Assembly (NCBI GenBank): GCA_012800565.1
Contig: JAAZIZ010000226.1
Location: 1-13,524, forward strand
Origin: Lentisphaerota bacterium
GTDB lineage: Bacteria > Verrucomicrobiota > Lentisphaeria > Oligosphaerales > Oligosphaeraceae
Length of the DNA stretch: 13,524 nt
Direction of reading: 5' to 3'
Shown in pieces: positions 1-6,663 of the stretch; positions within the stretch are counted from its first letter, which is position 1; every line of letters starts with the position of its first letter. The notes below the pieces were generated by a model. The model saw nothing but the letters and a program-made list of their open reading frames with translations. It was not told where the DNA came from and ran no database searches. A program made the translations under genes and the position numbers.

Positions 1-234
1 GCCGGAGGTTTCCAGGACCGCCTGGAAGAAATCGCCCGCCATAACCAGGAACGTCTCAAATGCGACGGGGACTGGAACGTGCTCCCCGCAGTGGTGCATG
101 ATTTTGCCGCCGGACGCTACGCCCTGGATGAACGTAATCTCCTCTATTACCGCCTGGGAACAAAATTCCACCCGGTCGAGACTGTGGTCTGCAACGGCGA
201 TGAACGCGAGCTGCTCTTCCGTTCTGATGCCTGA
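1..234 (+). CDS. C-terminal fragment of an unrecognised protein
   Basis: Frame 1 is open from the window edge to a TGA at 232-234 and gives the last 77 residues of a protein whose start lies upstream. The fragment is soluble-looking, with no membrane segment and charged and aromatic residues mixed through it (for example 'VVHDFAAGRYALDERN' and 'LLYYRLGTKFHP'). I do not recognise the family and assign no function. The frame is chosen because its codons (CTG, GCC, GGC, CGC) match the clear genes downstream, while the overlapping + and - frames give arginine- or serine-rich low-quality proteins. It precedes the pump operon by 223 nt and is probably a separate unit. Confidence 0.6.
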   Translation, partial: AGGFQDRLEEIARHNQERLKCDGDWNVLPAVVHDFAAGRYALDERNLLYYRLGTKFHPVETVVCNGDERELLFRSDA

Positions 235-265
235 CAGAGTTCGACAACAGAGTGCAAAACAGCCA

Positions 266-299
266 GCCGGCAGAATAAAAATGACCGGATTTCTGCGGC
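266..299 (+). other. Weak hairpin after the first gene
   Basis: An imperfect inverted repeat pairs 266-275 with 291-299: six base pairs (GCAGAA/TTCTGC), a one-base bulge, then three GC pairs, with a loop of about 15 nt. It lies about 30 nt after the first gene's stop. No T-run follows, so it is not a good intrinsic terminator. It may only slow or stabilise transcript ends. Confidence 0.2.
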
Positions 300-344
300 G
301 GAGGGCAAAAATCGAAAGCAAATTTGCGGATACGCCGAAATACA

Positions 345-373
345 TTGGAAAATGCTTTAACAGGAACTATATT
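345..373 (+). promoter_or_regulatory. Candidate sigma70-type promoter of the pump operon
   Basis: TTGGAA at 345-350 matches the -35 consensus at 4 of 6 positions. TATATT at 368-373 matches the -10 at 5 of 6, and the spacer is 17 nt. Transcription would start near 380, giving an untranslated leader of about 78 nt before oadG. The surrounding stretch is AT-rich relative to the genes. The call rests on consensus matching only. Confidence 0.4.
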
Positions 374-457
374 ATTTCTTTGCCCGTAGAAACGTCTGCA
401 GTCAATTACGTCTGTCTGCACTCCATAATATAACCCCTAAAATGTAAGGAATTAGCC

Positions 458-715
458 ATGGAACTGCTGGTCAATGCAGTGATTATTTCAGTCCTCGGTA
501 TGGGATTTGTATTTATTTTCCTCGGCATCCAGATCATTGTCTCCGACTGGGTCAGCAGTATTGCCGGCAAATACGCGCATCTGCTGCCCGAGCCCACCAA
601 GACGACTTCAAAGCGCCCGGCACCAGTCAGGCCGGCAGCGGCAGCAGCCACGTCTGATGACGGTGAGCTGGTGGCAGTCGCCAGCGCCGCCATCCAGAAA
701 TTCAACGCCCAGTGA
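458..715 (+). CDS. oadG: Sodium-pump decarboxylase gamma subunit (OadG family)
   Basis: This 85-residue protein has the OadG layout: one N-terminal membrane helix (about residues 5-29, 'LGMGFVFIFLGIQIIV'), then a charged and Pro/Ala-rich cytoplasmic linker (about 41-64), then a short C-terminal segment 'ELVAVASAAIQKF' like the helical ends of gamma subunits. In the family, gamma anchors the complex, binds the alpha subunit through its C-terminal part and is needed for assembly with beta. AAGGA at 446-450 lies 7 nt before the ATG. It is the first gene of the gamma-alpha-beta order typical of these operons, with oadA 86 nt downstream. The sequence is short and poorly conserved, so the call leans on architecture and neighbours. 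Confidence 0.85.
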   Translation: MELLVNAVIISVLGMGFVFIFLGIQIIVSDWVSSIAGKYAHLLPEPTKTTSKRPAPVRPAAAAATSDDGELVAVASAAIQKFNAQ

Positions 716-801
716 GTACTGCAGCCCTGCCTGCAATGCTGCAGCTCAGTATTTTGCCATAGTATCTTCCTAATCGAAGTCAAACATAATCAGGAGCAGT
801 A

Positions 802-2652
802 ATGAAAAAAATCCGTTTTATGGACACGTCCTTCCGTGATGGTTTTCAATCCGTCATCGGTGCCCGAGTAATCACTGCAGACTTCATCCCCGCGTTGCGG
901 GCAGCTGTAGATGCAGGTATCACCCATCTGGAAGTCGGCGGCGGGGCACGTTTCCAAAGTCCATACTTCTATTGCCAGGAAGATGCATTCGACTCAATGG
1001 ACCTGATCCGCAAGACGGTCGGGCCGGAAATCAACCTGCAGACCTTGGCCCGTGGCATCAACGTGGTCGGGCTCTCCTCCCAGTCCAGTGATATTATCAA
1101 TCTGCATGCCAAGCTGTTCAAGAAACACGGCATTACCACCATCCGCAATTTTGACGCCCTGAATGACGTGCGCAACCTGGAATACTCCGGGATGTGCATC
1201 TATGACAACGGCCTGCAGCACCAGGTGGCCATCACTCTGATGGGCCTGCCTCCGGGCGTGACGGATACTTACGCCCACACCGCCAAATTCTATTGCGATG
1301 TGCTGGAAAAAGTGCTGGCCAACGGCCTGAAATTCCACAGTCTCTGCTTCAAGGACGCCTCCGGCACCAGCACTCCGGCTACCATCAAGGCGACCATAAA
1401 GCGGGCCCGGGAAATCCTGGATGCCGCCGGTATGCAAGACTGCCCGATTGAGATGCACACCCATGACACCGCCGGCATGTCGGTAGCCTGCTATATGGCG
1501 GCCTTGGAAGGCGGCGCGGAAATCATCGACTTGTCCATGCGCCCGATGTCCGGCGGCACCGGCCAGCCCGACATCCTGACCATGTGGCATGCCTTGAAAG
1601 GCACCGATTACACCCTTGATATTGACTACGAGAAAATCCTCAAAGCCGAGGATGTGTTCGAGGAATGCATGAGCAAGTACATGCTGCCGCCTGAAGCCAA
1701 GGAGACCAACCCCCGCATCACCCTCTCGCCCATGCCGGGTGGTGCACTGACCGCCAATACCCAGATGATGCGCGACAACAAATGCCTGCATCTGTTCCCT
1801 GAAGTCATCAAGGCCATGCGCGAAGTCGTGGAGCGCGGCGGTTTCGGCACCTCGGTCACACCAGTTTCGCAATTCTATTTCCAGCAGGCTTTCGCCAACG
1901 TCACCTTGGGACCGTGGAAAAAAATCACCGACGGATACGGTAAAATGGTGCTGGGATATTTCGGCCGCACCCCGTCCACTCCCGACCCGGAAATCGTCAA
2001 GCTGGCCGCCCAGGAGTTGAATCTGCAGCCCACCACCGAAGACCCGCGCCTGCTCAATGATCAGAACCCCGCCCTGGGGATTAAACAGGCTGAGGACAAG
2101 CTCAAAGAAGCCGGACTGCCTGTCACCGAAGAGAATGTTTTTATTCTGTCCTGCTGCGAAGACAAAGGCCTGGCTTTCCTGCAAGGCAAGAAACCCTTGG
2201 GCGTGCGCTTCAAGGAAGAAGAAAAACCGGCTGCCCCCGCCAAAGCTGCCGCCAGCAGCGGCGCCTACACAGTCGTGGTCAACGGCAAGTCCTATCATGT
2301 CGAAGTGGCCCCTGCCGCCGCCGGCTGCAAACCCGCCATCACCAGCATCACCCCGGCTCCGGCTGCCGCCCCGGCTCCAGCGGCGGCTCCGGTTGCGGAT
2401 ACTGCTCCGGCCCCGGCGGCAGCTCCGGTCGCCAGTGGTTCCGGCACAGAAATCACCGTACCCATGCCTGGCACGGTTCTGCGGGTCGTAGTTGCGGTCG
2501 GTCAGTCCGTCAAATCCGGTGATGATATCATCATCCTGGAAGCGATGAAGATGGAGCAACCCATCAAGGCTTTCCAGGACGGCGTGGTCCAGTCTCTGCT
2601 GGTCGACAATGGTGACACGGTCGAGGCCGGACAGGTAATTGCCATTATCTAA
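802..2652 (+). CDS. oadA: Biotin-dependent 2-oxoacid (oxaloacetate) decarboxylase alpha subunit
   Basis: This 616-residue cytoplasmic carboxyltransferase/biotin-carrier subunit would move CO2 from a 2-oxoacid, classically oxaloacetate, to biotin. The beta subunit then decarboxylates carboxybiotin to drive Na+ export. Visible domains are: an HMGL-like TIM barrel (about 4-265) with the family's metal ligands D13 ('FRDGFQS'), K184 ('CFKDASG', the lysine expected to be carbamylated), H219 and H221 ('HTHDTAGM'); a conserved PYC/OADA domain (about 290-465, 'SPMPGGALTANTQ'); a Pro/Ala linker (about 475-548); and a biotinyl domain (549-616) with EAMKME, biotin on K583. The barrel is divergent: the usual 'RDAHQS' histidine is F15, 'GGATFD' is 'GGARFQ', and 'KDMAG' is 'KDASG'. 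The substrate is therefore likely but not certain. AGGAG at 792-796 is 5 nt before the ATG. Pyruvate carboxylase subunit B is excluded by the adjacent oadG and oadB. Confidence 0.85.
   Translation: MKKIRFMDTSFRDGFQSVIGARVITADFIPALRAAVDAGITHLEVGGGARFQSPYFYCQEDAFDSMDLIRKTVGPEINLQTLARGINVVGLSSQSSDIINLHAKLFKKHGITTIRNFDALNDVRNLEYSGMCIYDNGLQHQVAITLMGLPPGVTDTYAHTAKFYCDVLEKVLANGLKFHSLCFKDASGTSTPATIKATIKRAREILDAAGMQDCPIEMHTHDTAGMSVACYMAALEGGAEIIDLSMRPMSGGTGQPDILTMWHALKGTDYTLDIDYEKILKAEDVFEECMSKYMLPPEAKETNPRITLSPMPGGALTANTQMMRDNKCLHLFPEVIKAMREVVERGGFGTSVTPVSQFYFQQAFANVTLGPWKKITDGYGKMVLGYFGRTPSTPDPEIVKLAAQELNLQPTTEDPRLLNDQNPALGIKQAEDKLKEAGLPVTEENVFILSCCEDKGLAFLQGKKPLGVRFKEEEKPAAPAKAAASSGAYTVVVNGKSYHVEVAPAAAGCKPAITSITPAPAAAPAPAAAPVADTAPAPAAAPVASGSGTEITVPMPGTVLRVVVAVGQSVKSGDDIIILEAMKMEQPIKAFQDGVVQSLLVDNGDTVEAGQVIAII
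2353..2433 (+). repeat. Pro/Ala low-complexity linker repeat inside oadA
   Basis: This stretch encodes residues 518-544, made almost only of Pro and Ala with repeated APAPAAAP-type units. The DNA is a degenerate CCGGCT/GCGGCN repeat. Such flexible linkers let the biotinyl domain swing between the carboxyltransferase site and the membrane subunit. The repeat is prone to length variation. Confidence 0.75.
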
Positions 2653-2672
2653 ACGTAAGCACCATCGGCAAT

Positions 2673-2694
2673 GCCGCAGGAGCGCTCTTGCGGC
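2673..2694 (+). other. Intercistronic hairpin between oadA and oadB
   Basis: The inverted repeat GCCGCAGGAGC/GCTCTTGCGGC can form a stem of about 9 bp closed by a GCGC loop, with one G-U pair. A T-run (2712-2717) follows only after about 17 nt, so this is not a classical terminator. Upstream, ATTGCC (2638-2643) can pair with GGCAAT (2667-2672) as a second stem. The oadB ribosome site TGAGG lies at 2728-2732. It could act as a partial attenuator or an RNA-stability element between the two genes. Confidence 0.4.
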
Positions 2695-2739
2695 GGCCGG
2701 GCAAAACCACCTTTTTTGTTTAATTGATGAGGTTTAATT

Positions 2740-4449
2740 ATGAAATATGCTTACATATGTCTGTTGGCCTTTGCCGGTCTGCTCGGTACGCTCTGCCAGG
2801 CCCAAACTGAAACCTGCTGCCAGGCGGCCAACTTGACTAAGCAATCACCCTGCGCTCTGCTGCCTGGTGCCACTGACAAACTGTCGCTGGAAAATTCGCT
2901 CCTGAATTTCAATACCAACGACGGGCTTTTCCGCTGTACCCAGGACAGCAACGGCGTGATCACGGTCACTTATCAATGGCCTAATCCCGCCACCGTGTAT
3001 CAGGTCTCCGTCAGAGCCGGCATGGATATCAACCCGGGGCGGCCCATGGGCATCCTGAAAATCAACAACACCTACATCACCGATGCCAAGGGACAGCCCA
3101 TCCCCTCCCGCAGCAAGCCGGAAATCAAAAGCGGCATCGCCTGCAAAGTGATCGGACTGGGGGAAAATTTTCAGCTGGGGTTTAAATTGCAGCAAGGCGA
3201 TGTGTTGTTCAAACTCCTGCCTCAGGTAATCGCCCACGACTCGGTCACTCCCAGCAAACCTACAGAATTCAAGATGGGCAGCATGCTGAAAGACCTTTGG
3301 AAGAGCACCGGCCTGAACAACTTCATTGTCATGACCAAGCTGGACTGGACGCTCGGCATCGGCCGGGTGATTATGATCGGCGTCGGGCTCATTCTGATCT
3401 ACCTGGCCATCTTCAAGGGCTTCGAACCGCTGCTGCTCCTGCCGATCGGCTTCGGGGCGGTGATGAGCAATATCCCCCTCGCGGACATGGCCGGGCCAGA
3501 CGGCATCCTGGGCATACTGTTCCAAGGTGTTAATCTCGGCATCTATCCCCTGATCATCTTTATGGGAGTAGGGGCCATGACCGATTTCGGGCCGCTGATC
3601 GCGAACCCCAAAACCGCACTGATGGGCGGAGCAGCACAGCTGGGCATCTTCGGCGCCCTCATCGGAGCAGTGCTGATCAGCCATTTCACCCCAGACTATA
3701 TCATCAATTTCTCCCTGAAAGACGCCGCCTCCATCGGCATCATCGGCGGAGCGGATGGCCCCACCGCCATCTTCCTGGCCAGCCGCCTCTCCCCCAATCT
3801 GCTCGGCTCAATCGCCGTGGCTGCATACTCATATATGGCTCTGGTGCCGATTATCTTCCCTCCCATCATCAAAGCCCTGATTCCGGTGCATGAACGCAAA
3901 ATCAGAATGACTCAGCTGCGCAAGGTCACCAAGCTGGAGAAGGTCGTGTTCCCGCTCTTCATCACCCTGCTCTGCTGCCTGCTGCTGCCTGATGCCGGAC
4001 CGCTGATCAGCATGCTGATGCTCGGTAACCTGATGCGTGAATGCATGTGCGTTGACCGTCTCAGCGACACCGCCCAGAATGCCTTGATCAATATCGTGAC
4101 CATCTTCCTGGGACTGAGCGTGGGCTCCAAGCTCTCCGCCGATAAATTCCTGAACTTCGAGACCCTGGGTATCCTGGGCCTGGGCCTGGTAGCTTTCTCC
4201 CTCGGCACCGCCGGCGGACTCCTGCTGGGGCGCCTGATGTGCAAGCTCTCCGGCGGCAAGATCAACCCTATGATCGGCGCTGCCGGTGTCTCGGCCGTGC
4301 CCATGGCCGCCCGGGTGGTCAACAAGGTCGGCCTGGAACACGACCCCCAGAACTTCCTGCTTATGCATGCCATGGGCCCGAACGTCTCCGGAGTCATCGG
4401 CTCTGCAGTCGCAGCCGGAGTATTGCTCCAGGCCCTGCAGAACCTCTGA
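2740..4449 (+). CDS. oadB: Sodium-translocating decarboxylase beta subunit with exported N-terminal domain
   Basis: This is the integral membrane subunit that decarboxylates carboxybiotin and exports Na+. From about residue 206 onward it matches OadB closely: 'FEPLLLLPIGFG' (228-239), 'GVGAMTDFGPL' (276-286), 'IIGGADGPTAIF' with D339, Y365 in 'AYSYMALVP', and 'NPMIGAAGVSAVPMAARV' with N509, G513 and S518. The mutual spacing of D339, Y365, N509, G513 and S518 equals that of the Klebsiella residues known to matter for Na+ and proton handling (D203, Y229, N373, G377, S382, as I recall them). At 569 residues it is far longer than the usual 430 or so. It begins with a signal-like hydrophobic segment (1-21) and then about 160-180 residues of polar, beta-rich sequence with five cysteines (26, 27, 38, 66, 135). 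TGAGG at 2728-2732 is 7 nt before the ATG, and serA follows after 50 nt. Confidence 0.92.
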   Translation: MKYAYICLLAFAGLLGTLCQAQTETCCQAANLTKQSPCALLPGATDKLSLENSLLNFNTNDGLFRCTQDSNGVITVTYQWPNPATVYQVSVRAGMDINPGRPMGILKINNTYITDAKGQPIPSRSKPEIKSGIACKVIGLGENFQLGFKLQQGDVLFKLLPQVIAHDSVTPSKPTEFKMGSMLKDLWKSTGLNNFIVMTKLDWTLGIGRVIMIGVGLILIYLAIFKGFEPLLLLPIGFGAVMSNIPLADMAGPDGILGILFQGVNLGIYPLIIFMGVGAMTDFGPLIANPKTALMGGAAQLGIFGALIGAVLISHFTPDYIINFSLKDAASIGIIGGADGPTAIFLASRLSPNLLGSIAVAAYSYMALVPIIFPPIIKALIPVHERKIRMTQLRKVTKLEKVVFPLFITLLCCLLLPDAGPLISMLMLGNLMRECMCVDRLSDTAQNALINIVTIFLGLSVGSKLSADKFLNFETLGILGLGLVAFSLGTAGGLLLGRLMCKLSGGKINPMIGAAGVSAVPMAARVVNKVGLEHDPQNFLLMHAMGPNVSGVIGSAVAAGVLLQALQNL

Positions 4450-4499
4450 GGTTTAACACCATAAGTCAAAGTAATGTTTCTGTGCCTTAACAAGGACCG

Positions 4500-6071
4500 A
4501 TGACTGCCATGAAATACGTGCTTATTCCCACCAAGTTGGATAAAATTGCGGCCAATATCCTGGAGACGAGCGGCTACCGGGTAGTCCAGGACAGCAGTGC
4601 TGATTTGCTGACGCTGGCCCTGAACTACCCCCAGACCGAAGCCTTGATCGTCCGCAGCGAAAAAGTCACTCCAGAGATCATGGATGTGCTGCCCAAACTG
4701 CGCCTGATCGTCCGGGCCGGTGCCGGATATGACACCATCGACATCAAATACGCCCGGCGCAAGGGCATTGATGTCATGAACACACCTGGCGCCAATGCCA
4801 ATGCCGTAGCCGAAGAGGTCTTCGCCATGGCCTTGGCAGCATACCGGCACCTGATCCCCGCCGATATCGACACCCGGGCCGGAGGCTGGGAAAAGAAGAA
4901 GTTCATGGGCCGGGAACTGACCGGCAAGACAATCGGCATCGTCGGACTGGGTAACATCGGCCAACTGGTGGCCCGCCATGCCGCCGGTTTCGATATGAAA
5001 ATCCTGGCCTACGACCCGGTCATCTCAGAAGCCAAAGCCGAAGACGTCGATGCCAAGCTGGTCGATCTGGAGACTATCTTCAGCAATGCTGATATCATCA
5101 CCCTGCATATCCCGGAAAATGACGAGACCCGCAAGATGATCAACGCTTCGCTGCTGTCTCTGGTCAAAACCGGCTGCATGCTGATCAACTGCGCCCGCGC
5201 CGGCATTGTCGATGAGGATGCCATCCGGAGCCTCAAGGAGGAGAAACAGCTGGTTTTCTGCACCGACGTCTACACCCAGGATGCCCCTGGGGTGAAAAGC
5301 GTGGTCGATATCGCCGATGTGATGCTCCCCCACCTGGGGGCCAACACCAGAGAGGCGAACTTCACTGCTGCCAAGCGTGCAGCCGAACAGCTGCAGGACT
5401 ACTTCGAGAAGAGCGTCACCAATTTCGTGGTCAACAAGGGCCTGCCTGACGGGCTGAGCGCCAGTTACCAGCATCTGGCCTACAAGCTGGCCTACGTAGC
5501 CCGGCACCTGATCGGTAAAAAGACCCCGGTAAGCCAGATCCGCTGCAGCTTCTACGGTGACTTGAACCGCTTCGCCAAGTGGTTCGTGGCACCGATCTGC
5601 AGCGCCTTGTCTGACAATTTCGACCCGCAGCAGGCCCCGGAAGAGGCCCTGGCCTTCCTCCAGGACCGCGGCATCAATTACGAAAGCCGCCCGGTGGACG
5701 AGATGAAGCGCTACGGCAATGCCATGACTATTGATTTGGAGACCGGCAGCAGCAAAGTAAGCCTCCGTGGCACCATTACCGAGAACACCCTGATGATCTC
5801 CCGCATAGATGACTTCAACCGCATCTATCTGGTACCACAAGGCAATATCTTTATCGTTGAATATGCTGACCGCCCCGGAGTACTGGCTCAGATCACCTCC
5901 GCCTGTGCGCAAAACAACATCAATATCGAAGACATCCATGCCCCCCGGAATACCGAGGGCAGCAAGGCACTCTCCATCGTCCTGACTGACCGGCCGGTAC
6001 CGGCTGAGGCAGTTGAGAAAATCAAGCAAGCAGTTCAGGCCACCAAGGCTGTGAGTATTTCCATACCCTGA
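4500..6071 (+). CDS. serA: D-3-phosphoglycerate dehydrogenase, long form with ACT domain
   Basis: This enzyme oxidises 3-phosphoglycerate to 3-phosphohydroxypyruvate with NAD, the first step of serine synthesis. Its 523 residues fit the long type with an allosteric substrate-binding domain. Visible parts are: a split substrate domain (about 4-100 and 290-320, 'VRAGAGYDTID'); a Rossmann fold with 'GLGNIG' (149-154); catalytic R233 ('NCARAGIVDE') and H278 ('LPHLGANT'); an intervening domain (about 320-440); and a C-terminal ACT domain (about 450-523, 'EYADRPGVLAQI'), expected to sense serine. The position of the usual catalytic glutamate is aspartate (D261 in 'TDVYTQDAPG'). The start is ambiguous: AAGGA at 4492-4496 is only 3 nt from the ATG at 4500 but 12 nt from the in-frame ATG at 4509, whose product 'MKYVLIPTKLD' starts like family members. 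It sits 50 nt after oadB. Another D-2-hydroxyacid dehydrogenase specificity is possible. Confidence 0.88.
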   Translation: MTAMKYVLIPTKLDKIAANILETSGYRVVQDSSADLLTLALNYPQTEALIVRSEKVTPEIMDVLPKLRLIVRAGAGYDTIDIKYARRKGIDVMNTPGANANAVAEEVFAMALAAYRHLIPADIDTRAGGWEKKKFMGRELTGKTIGIVGLGNIGQLVARHAAGFDMKILAYDPVISEAKAEDVDAKLVDLETIFSNADIITLHIPENDETRKMINASLLSLVKTGCMLINCARAGIVDEDAIRSLKEEKQLVFCTDVYTQDAPGVKSVVDIADVMLPHLGANTREANFTAAKRAAEQLQDYFEKSVTNFVVNKGLPDGLSASYQHLAYKLAYVARHLIGKKTPVSQIRCSFYGDLNRFAKWFVAPICSALSDNFDPQQAPEEALAFLQDRGINYESRPVDEMKRYGNAMTIDLETGSSKVSLRGTITENTLMISRIDDFNRIYLVPQGNIFIVEYADRPGVLAQITSACAQNNINIEDIHAPRNTEGSKALSIVLTDRPVPAEAVEKIKQAVQATKAVSISIP

Positions 6072-6115
6072 TATTGTAAACCCAACCAGAGAAGAAAAGA
6101 AAAGGAAAATCTGAC

Positions 6116-6424
6116 ATGAGCGCTACCATGACCAAAAGAAAAATCGCCATTGCCATCGCTGAGCGCACCAATTTAACGCAACAGGAAGCCATTGACGCTT
6201 TTCAAGCCACTCTGGATATCATCTCCGATGAACTGGCCAGCGGTGGGCATATCGAACTGCGCGGTTTCGGTGTTTTCGAGATCGTCACCCAGAAGAGCCG
6301 CATCGGACGCAACCCCAACAAGCCCAGCATCACCGTGACTATCCCCGAGCGCAAAGTCGTTAAATTCCGGGCCGGCAGCAAACTCGCCGCCCGGGTTCAG
6401 GAACTGCAGAAATTGCAGAAATAA
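6116..6424 (+). CDS. HU/IHF-family DNA-binding protein
   Basis: This 102-residue nucleoid protein binds and bends DNA as a dimer. The N-terminal helices ('TKRKIAIAIAERTNLTQQEA') are followed by the family signature: 'RGFGVFEIV' (49-57), then 'RIGRNPNKP' (62-70), where P67 is the proline expected to intercalate at the DNA bend. The end is a lysine-rich 'KFRAGSKLAARVQEL'. Compared with classical HU of about 90 residues it has a short N-terminal extension and a Leu/Gln/Lys tail. Whether it is HU-like (non-specific) or IHF-like (site-preferring) cannot be told from sequence alone. AAGGA at 6102-6106 is 9 nt before the ATG. It follows serA by 44 nt and precedes a strong terminator, so it is the last gene of the operon. 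Confidence 0.93.
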   Translation: MSATMTKRKIAIAIAERTNLTQQEAIDAFQATLDIISDELASGGHIELRGFGVFEIVTQKSRIGRNPNKPSITVTIPERKVVKFRAGSKLAARVQELQKLQK

Positions 6425-6520
6425 TCCTGTTTTCCTCCGAACCGTGAAAATAATACTGTAATCGGGTCAAGAAGAGCCCGGAACTTTCCGCCGCTCTGAT
6501 CCGCAGTTCCTTTTGCTCTC

Positions 6521-6556
6521 GCCGGACAATGTCACCCTGCATTGTCCGGCTTTTTT
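6521..6556 (+). terminator. Rho-independent terminator of the oad-serA-HU unit
   Basis: A perfect 11-bp stem, GCCGGACAATG (6521-6531) with CATTGTCCGGC (6540-6550), encloses an 8-nt loop and is followed directly by six T (6551-6556). It lies about 97 nt after the HU-family stop. There is no matching A-run on the left, so it acts on the + strand only. Confidence 0.93.
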
Positions 6557-6608
6557 CTTATCCCCGCTTCCCCCAAAACCATAATCCCCCCGCGTTGGCG
6601 TTGTGCTG

Positions 6609-6636
6609 TTGACTGCATTTTCCTGCTTTGAACAAT
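6609..6636 (+). promoter_or_regulatory. Candidate promoter for the GT26-dxs unit
   Basis: TTGACT at 6609-6614 matches the -35 at 5 of 6 positions, and AACAAT at 6631-6636 matches the -10 at 4 of 6, with a 16-nt spacer. It lies just after the preceding terminator. Transcription would begin near 6643, leaving a short leader that contains the ribosome site at 6651-6655. Confidence 0.4.
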
Positions 6637-6650
6637 GGCAACCCCAACCC

Positions 6651-6655
6651 AGGGA
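6651..6655 (+). promoter_or_regulatory. Ribosome binding site that selects the GTG start
   Basis: AGGGA lies 8 nt before the GTG at 6664. The earlier in-frame TTG at 6628 has no upstream purine-rich site and falls inside the promoter candidate, so GTG 6664 is preferred. Confidence 0.6.
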
Positions 6656-6663
6656 CAAGCGTT

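Noticed and set aside
98..433. Plus-strand open frame across the first gene and the oadG leader
   Set aside because: It overlaps the better coding frame ending at 234, has no ribosome site, and its second half is AT-rich leader sequence containing the promoter candidate.
716..801. CTGCAG repeats between oadG and oadA as a terminator
   Set aside because: The stem is only six pairs with a 14-nt loop and no T-run, and the genes are functionally linked.
994..2559. A 521-codon open frame on the minus strand across oadA
   Set aside because: It is an antisense shadow of a strongly coding gene. Its product is Gly/His/Gln-rich with no domain, while the plus strand has all catalytic and biotin motifs.
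2845..3684. Minus-strand open frame across oadB (279 codons), with similar ones at 3829-4368 and 3912-4979
   Set aside because: All are antisense to conserved OadB or SerA motifs, rich in His/Gln/Asp, with no ribosome site or recognisable domain.
802..4449. Methylmalonyl-CoA or glutaconyl-CoA decarboxylase instead of a 2-oxoacid decarboxylase
   Set aside because: Those pumps use a crotonase-like CoA carboxyltransferase alpha subunit. Here alpha has an HMGL-like TIM barrel with a metal site, which acts on 2-oxoacids.
5025..6029. Minus-strand open frame of 334 codons across serA
   Set aside because: It is an antisense shadow. The plus strand carries the Rossmann and ACT motifs.
6628..6663. 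TTG start giving a 12-residue longer glycosyltransferase
   Set aside because: There is no Shine-Dalgarno sequence, and it overlaps the -10 region candidate. GTG 6664 has AGGGA at good spacing.
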